This document shows, piece by piece, positions 60,947 through 64,000 of a stretch of 64,000 nucleotides of DNA. The position numbers and the translations under genes were made by a program. The notes under the pieces were generated by a model that worked only from the letters and a program-made list of their open reading frames with translations, ran no database searches and was not told the DNA's origin. Origin of the DNA: Streptomyces sp. CB02056 (GTDB lineage Bacteria; Actinomycetota; Actinomycetes; Streptomycetales; Streptomycetaceae); contig NZ_LIPD01000024.1 of assembly GCF_001905545.1 (NCBI RefSeq), positions 1 to 64,000 of the forward strand. Reading direction: 5' to 3'. Each line of letters opens with the position of its first letter. The stretch's first letter is position 1.

Positions 60947-62467
60947 TCAGGACGCGTGGATGCCCTGCCCCGGCGTCAGGATCCCCGCCGGGTCCCAGCG
61001 GCGCTTGGCCCGCGCCACCGTCTCCCACAGCCCCCCGTAGTGGCGCCGCCAGTCCGCCCCCGTCATCCCCGGCACCGCCCCGATCAGGTACCGCTTGCCG
61101 CCCAGCTCCACCGCCAGGTCGTACAGCCGCCGGTTGCGCTCCAGCATCGCCGCCGTGTCCGAGCCCGGCCCCGGGAACGCCAGCAGGTCGAAGTGCCAGC
61201 CCACCTCCTGCCCGGGCAGCACCGCCAGCGGCGCCCGCACCTTCGAGCGCTGGTACGGGTAGAACAGCAGCAGCCCCGCCCCCAGGTCGGCGGCGGTCAG
61301 CACCTCCGCGGCCCGCGCCATGAACGCCCGCGCCGCGGACGCCGGCAGGAACACGCTCAGCCACGGCTTGGGCAGCGCCCACAGCCCCGACGCGCGCAGG
61401 TACCCGGCGAAGCCGTCCACCCGGAACGCGTACTCCCGCCAGCTCTGCTCCACCACCTCGCTCGACACCGGGCGCAGCCCCGCCAGCAGCGCCGCCCGGT
61501 CCACCGCGCCCCCGGCGTCCGCGAACGCCACCAGCTCCGCCTTGTACCGCCAGCGCGAACCGTCCTCGCTGCGCACCACGTCGCCGACCTGGAGGTCGAA
61601 GCGGCGCTCGGCCATGACCTTCTGCTGGTCGGCGAGGTAGGCGTCCAGGTCGTCGTAGTACAGCGAGAAGACGTGGGCGCGTTCGCGGACCTTCACCAGG
61701 GCGAGGGTGGCGCGCACGATGACGGCGACCTGGCCGCCGCCGGCCAGCACGGCCTCGAACAGTTCCCGGTTGCGGGTGGGGGAGGCGGTGACCAGTTCGC
61801 CGGTGCCGGTGACGACGTCCAGTTCCAGCACGTTGTCGACCTGCATGCCGTGGCGCTGGACGCCGCCGCCGATGCCGCCGACGCTCAGCGTGCCGCCCAC
61901 GGTCAGGTGCAGGTAGTCGGTGAGCACCGGCGGCACCCAGCCCGCGGCCAGGCCCGCCTCGGTGACCTGCGCCCAGGTGGCCCCGGCCTCGACGACGGCG
62001 CGCCCGGGGCGCACCGAGAGGACCTTGGACAGGCCGCGGGCGTCGATGGCGACGCCGCCGCGGGGGTTGGCCTGGCCGTAGCTGGAGTGCGACTCCAGGC
62101 CGGCCTCGCCGAGCTGGGCGAGGTCGCCGCTCTGGCCGTTGACGGCCACCGGGATGCGGTGGCGGCGGGCGAAGGCGACCAGCTGCTGCACGTCGCGTAC
62201 CGAGCCGGGGCGCAGGACGGCCCGGGGGGTGGCGGTGACGAGGTGGCCGAAGTCGGTGGCGAAGCGTTCCAGGCCGGCGCCCTGGAGGGTCACCGTGCCG
62301 TCCAGGGCGGGCAGTCGGGCGATGTCGGCGCCCGTGGCCGTCCCGGCGCCGGTGTCGGCTTCGGTGGCCCAGGCTTCGGTGGCGGTGTTCCAGCCGATGA
62401 CGGCGCTGACGGCGCCGGCGCCGGCCGAGGCGAGGAGGGCGCGGCGTGACAGTCCTGACCTGCTCAT
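60947..62467 (-). CDS. Tat-exported FAD-binding oxidoreductase, homologue of the left-edge enzyme
   Basis: 506 residues from ATG 62467, preceded by CGGAGAAA; an upstream in-frame start at 62530 is less likely. Tat motif SRRALL (7-12). FAD_binding_4 domain with VAVNGQSG and GGTLSVGGIGGG, then the substrate domain with GAGLLLFYPY and LTPGQGIH. Same fold and motifs as the enzyme at 13-1488, which is far more Thr/Asn-rich. Gln replaces the flavin-linking His of cytokinin-dehydrogenase relatives. Its promoter region (62468-62530) is AT-rich. Confidence 0.9.
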   Translation of the reverse strand: MSRSGLSRRALLASAGAGAVSAVIGWNTATEAWATEADTGAGTATGADIARLPALDGTVTLQGAGLERFATDFGHLVTATPRAVLRPGSVRDVQQLVAFARRHRIPVAVNGQSGDLAQLGEAGLESHSSYGQANPRGGVAIDARGLSKVLSVRPGRAVVEAGATWAQVTEAGLAAGWVPPVLTDYLHLTVGGTLSVGGIGGGVQRHGMQVDNVLELDVVTGTGELVTASPTRNRELFEAVLAGGGQVAVIVRATLALVKVRERAHVFSLYYDDLDAYLADQQKVMAERRFDLQVGDVVRSEDGSRWRYKAELVAFADAGGAVDRAALLAGLRPVSSEVVEQSWREYAFRVDGFAGYLRASGLWALPKPWLSVFLPASAARAFMARAAEVLTAADLGAGLLLFYPYQRSKVRAPLAVLPGQEVGWHFDLLAFPGPGSDTAAMLERNRRLYDLAVELGGKRYLIGAVPGMTGADWRRHYGGLWETVARAKRRWDPAGILTPGQGIHAS

Positions 62468-62530
62468 ATCAGAATTTCTCCGATCAGTCGTCAAATAGGG
62501 ATTGTTGTACCGCAACCATCGGGTGATCAC

Positions 62531-62863
62531 CTACTGCCCCGCACCGTCCAGCTGTTCGCGCAGGGCGGTGAGGCGGTGGAGCACGGCGTTGACGAGCATC
62601 GGCCGGTACGGGTCCCGGTCGTTGTCCATCCAGGCGGTGGCCGTCGCGGCCTCCTCCAGCAGGGCCAGCCGGGCCCGGGGCAGGTCGGCCACCAGCGGGG
62701 AGCGGACCGCGTCCAGCAGGGCGTGGACGAGCCGGTGGGCGTGGACGCGCGGGTTGACCGCGAACAGCGTGCGGTAGACCCACAGCGCGTCCTCGCCGGA
62801 CAGGATCCAGTCGTCGTTCAGCAGCAGCCGCACCCGTGCCCTCAGCACCAGGTCCTCGTTCAT
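62531..62863 (-). CDS. Small hypothetical protein
   Basis: 110 residues from ATG 62863, with AAGGGGGAC upstream. All-helical: RARVRLLLNDDWILSGEDALWVYRTL, then LVHALLDAVRSP and LLEEAATATAWMDNDR. Not recognised. Its own gene lies just before the flavin oxidoreductase gene on the same strand, with a 63-bp gap. Confidence 0.72.
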   Translation of the reverse strand: MNEDLVLRARVRLLLNDDWILSGEDALWVYRTLFAVNPRVHAHRLVHALLDAVRSPLVADLPRARLALLEEAATATAWMDNDRDPYRPMLVNAVLHRLTALREQLDGAGQ

Positions 62864-63102
62864 GTCGCGTGTCCCCCTTCGCCGTTCGTGAGCTGCCTCC
62901 CGCCGCGTGCGGGCAGCACGCCGTGCGCGCCGGCCGCCCTGGGCAGGGCGGTGGGCGCGGGGTTCGCGGTGGGATGCGCACGAGTCTGCGGGCGCGGGGC
63001 GGGGCGCGGCAAGGCGGAAGAAGGGTGTGCTGCGTCCTACCGGAGCGTTGCCCTGAGCTGGCAGGATGGGGGTCGGCACCCTCCGGGCGCGGTGGCGGAC
63101 GC

Positions 63103-63108
63103 TAGCCT
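63103..63108 (+). promoter_or_regulatory. Leaderless promoter of the YciI gene
   Basis: TAGCCT, seven bases before ATG 63116, with no ribosome-binding site between. Confidence 0.5.
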
Positions 63109-63115
63109 GGGCGCC

Positions 63116-63415
63116 ATGTTCGTACTGGAGTTGACGTACACCGCCGCCCTGGAGTCGATCGAGGAGGCGCTGCCGCGGCACATCGCGTGGCTCGAGGAGC
63201 ACTACGCGGCGGGCACCTTCCTCGCCTCGGGGCGCAAGGTGCCGCGCGACGGCGGGGTGATCCTCGCGGTGGGCGGGGACCGGGCCCGGATCGAGGCGCT
63301 GGTGGCCACCGACCCGTTCGTGCGGGCCGGGTTGACGCAGTACCGGGTGACGGAGTTCCTCGCCACCACCACCGCCCCGGAGCTGGCGGCCCACCGCCAG
63401 CGGCTGCCCGGCTGA
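63116..63415 (+). CDS. YciI-family protein
   Basis: 99 residues from ATG 63116. Ferredoxin-like YciI fold: MFVLELTYTAALESIEEALPRH type start within residues 1-22, then HYAAGTFLASGRKVPRDGG with the conserved His and Asp/Arg. YciI proteins include muconolactone-isomerase-like enzymes and regulatory partners. Single gene on a probably leaderless message. Confidence 0.85.
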   Translation: MFVLELTYTAALESIEEALPRHIAWLEEHYAAGTFLASGRKVPRDGGVILAVGGDRARIEALVATDPFVRAGLTQYRVTEFLATTTAPELAAHRQRLPG

Positions 63416-63559
63416 GGCCCTCCGCCCCCGTTGGTCCCCGTCCGTCCGTGGTGCCCCGGGCCGTTCGCGCGGTTCGGGGCACGGTCGCGTTCTGGCTACG
63501 ATCGGTGAACACGGGGCGAGGACGTATCGCGAGTACCGACTTTCGGCGGGAGAAGACGG

Positions 63560-64000
63560 ATGGCACACGCACGGGCCGGGCAGCCGGCGCAGCCCGGTGA
63601 CCTGGTGGACGTGGCGCGGCTGGTGACGGCGTACTACGCGCTGAACCCGGATCCGCAGGAGCCCGGGCAGCGGGTGGCGTTCGGGACCTCGGGGCACCGG
63701 GGCTCGTCGCTGGACGGGGCCTTCAACGAGGACCACATCGCCGCGACCACGCAGGCGATCTGCGAGTACCGGGCCGAACAGGGCGTCGCGGGACCGGTGT
63801 TCCTGGGCGCGGACACCCACGCCCTCTCCGAGCCGGCCAAGGCCACCGCCCTGGAGGTGCTGGCCGCCAACGGCGTGCACGTGCTGATCGACGCCGCCGA
63901 CGGCTACACCCCCACCCCGGCGGTCTCGCACGCGATCCTCGCCCACAACCGGCGCAGCCCGCGCGCGCTCGCCGACGGCATCGTGGTCACCCCCTCGCAC
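63560..64000 (+). CDS. pgm: Phosphoglucomutase, 5' part only
   Basis: 147 codons from ATG 63560, running off the window without a stop. FGTSGHRGSSLDGAFNEDH (residues ~41-59) is the start of the alpha-D-phosphohexomutase fold of Pgm, and the last residues TPSH are the catalytic serine loop. The enzyme interconverts glucose 1- and 6-phosphate in central metabolism. Confidence 0.93.
   Translation, partial: MAHARAGQPAQPGDLVDVARLVTAYYALNPDPQEPGQRVAFGTSGHRGSSLDGAFNEDHIAATTQAICEYRAEQGVAGPVFLGADTHALSEPAKATALEVLAANGVHVLIDAADGYTPTPAVSHAILAHNRRSPRALADGIVVTPSH

Overview
The window is very GC-rich actinomycete DNA, most like a Streptomyces or Kitasatospora chromosome: GC-ending codons throughout, many GTG starts, SARP, TetR, ArsR and MarR regulators, Tat-exported oxidases, standalone immunity-type proteins, and long hairpin terminators without T-tracts between convergent genes. 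No rRNA, tRNA, CRISPR array or transposase was seen. The right edge cuts through a core phosphoglucomutase gene.

Layout. 1-9.4 kb: a Tat-exported flavin oxidoreductase, a Baeyer-Villiger-type monooxygenase and a cyclopropane-synthase-type methyltransferase, all on the minus strand, separated by two long A-poor, repeat-bearing gene-free stretches; then an ACP-KASIII-ketoreductase operon on the plus strand. 9.7-26.2 kb: ordinary accessory genes (Imm7 and SMI1/KNR4 proteins, S33 peptidase, VOC proteins, TetR/esterase pair, thiol peroxidase, SDR/TetR pair, ArsR/MFS pair, a deaminase-SUKH pair in which both genes carry a frameshift, an APH-type kinase, a quinone reductase with an ArsR regulator).

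26.8-39.5 kb is the notable region: a SARP regulator diverges from an 11-gene operon encoding an alpha-oxoamine synthase, a KAS II-type ketosynthase, a MaoC-type hydratase, a standalone adenylation enzyme, a carrier protein, homologues of TrpD and TrpA, an orphan ectoine-synthase (EctC) homologue, a prolyl-carrier-type acyl dehydrogenase, homologues of TrpF and TrpC, and an alpha/beta hydrolase. TrpE, TrpG and TrpB are absent. The TrpD homologue has lost the residues that bind anthranilate, and the TrpC homologue lacks one catalytic glutamate and the N-terminal segment. I infer a biosynthetic cluster in which tryptophan-type chemistry (N-phosphoribosylation, Amadori rearrangement, decarboxylative ring closure, retro-aldol release) acts on a non-anthranilate amine, possibly to build a pyrrole or indole-like ring. 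The proline-to-pyrrole signature (A, PCP, dehydrogenase) and the AOS/KS pair resemble the bipyrrole half of prodiginine pathways. A near-textbook SARP site precedes the operon.

39.7-55.7 kb: accessory and housekeeping-type genes (MBL-fold hydrolase, MFS/LysR, serine hydrolase with a divergent HTH-MarR regulator, WYL regulator, MarR plus drug-type ABC exporter, GNAT, small unknowns). 56-62.5 kb: a second compact redox group made of a PLP decarboxylase-GNAT-unknown operon, a divergent Tat multicopper oxidase, and a second flavin oxidoreductase homologous to the one at the left edge. 62.5-64 kb: a small unknown gene, a YciI protein and the start of pgm.
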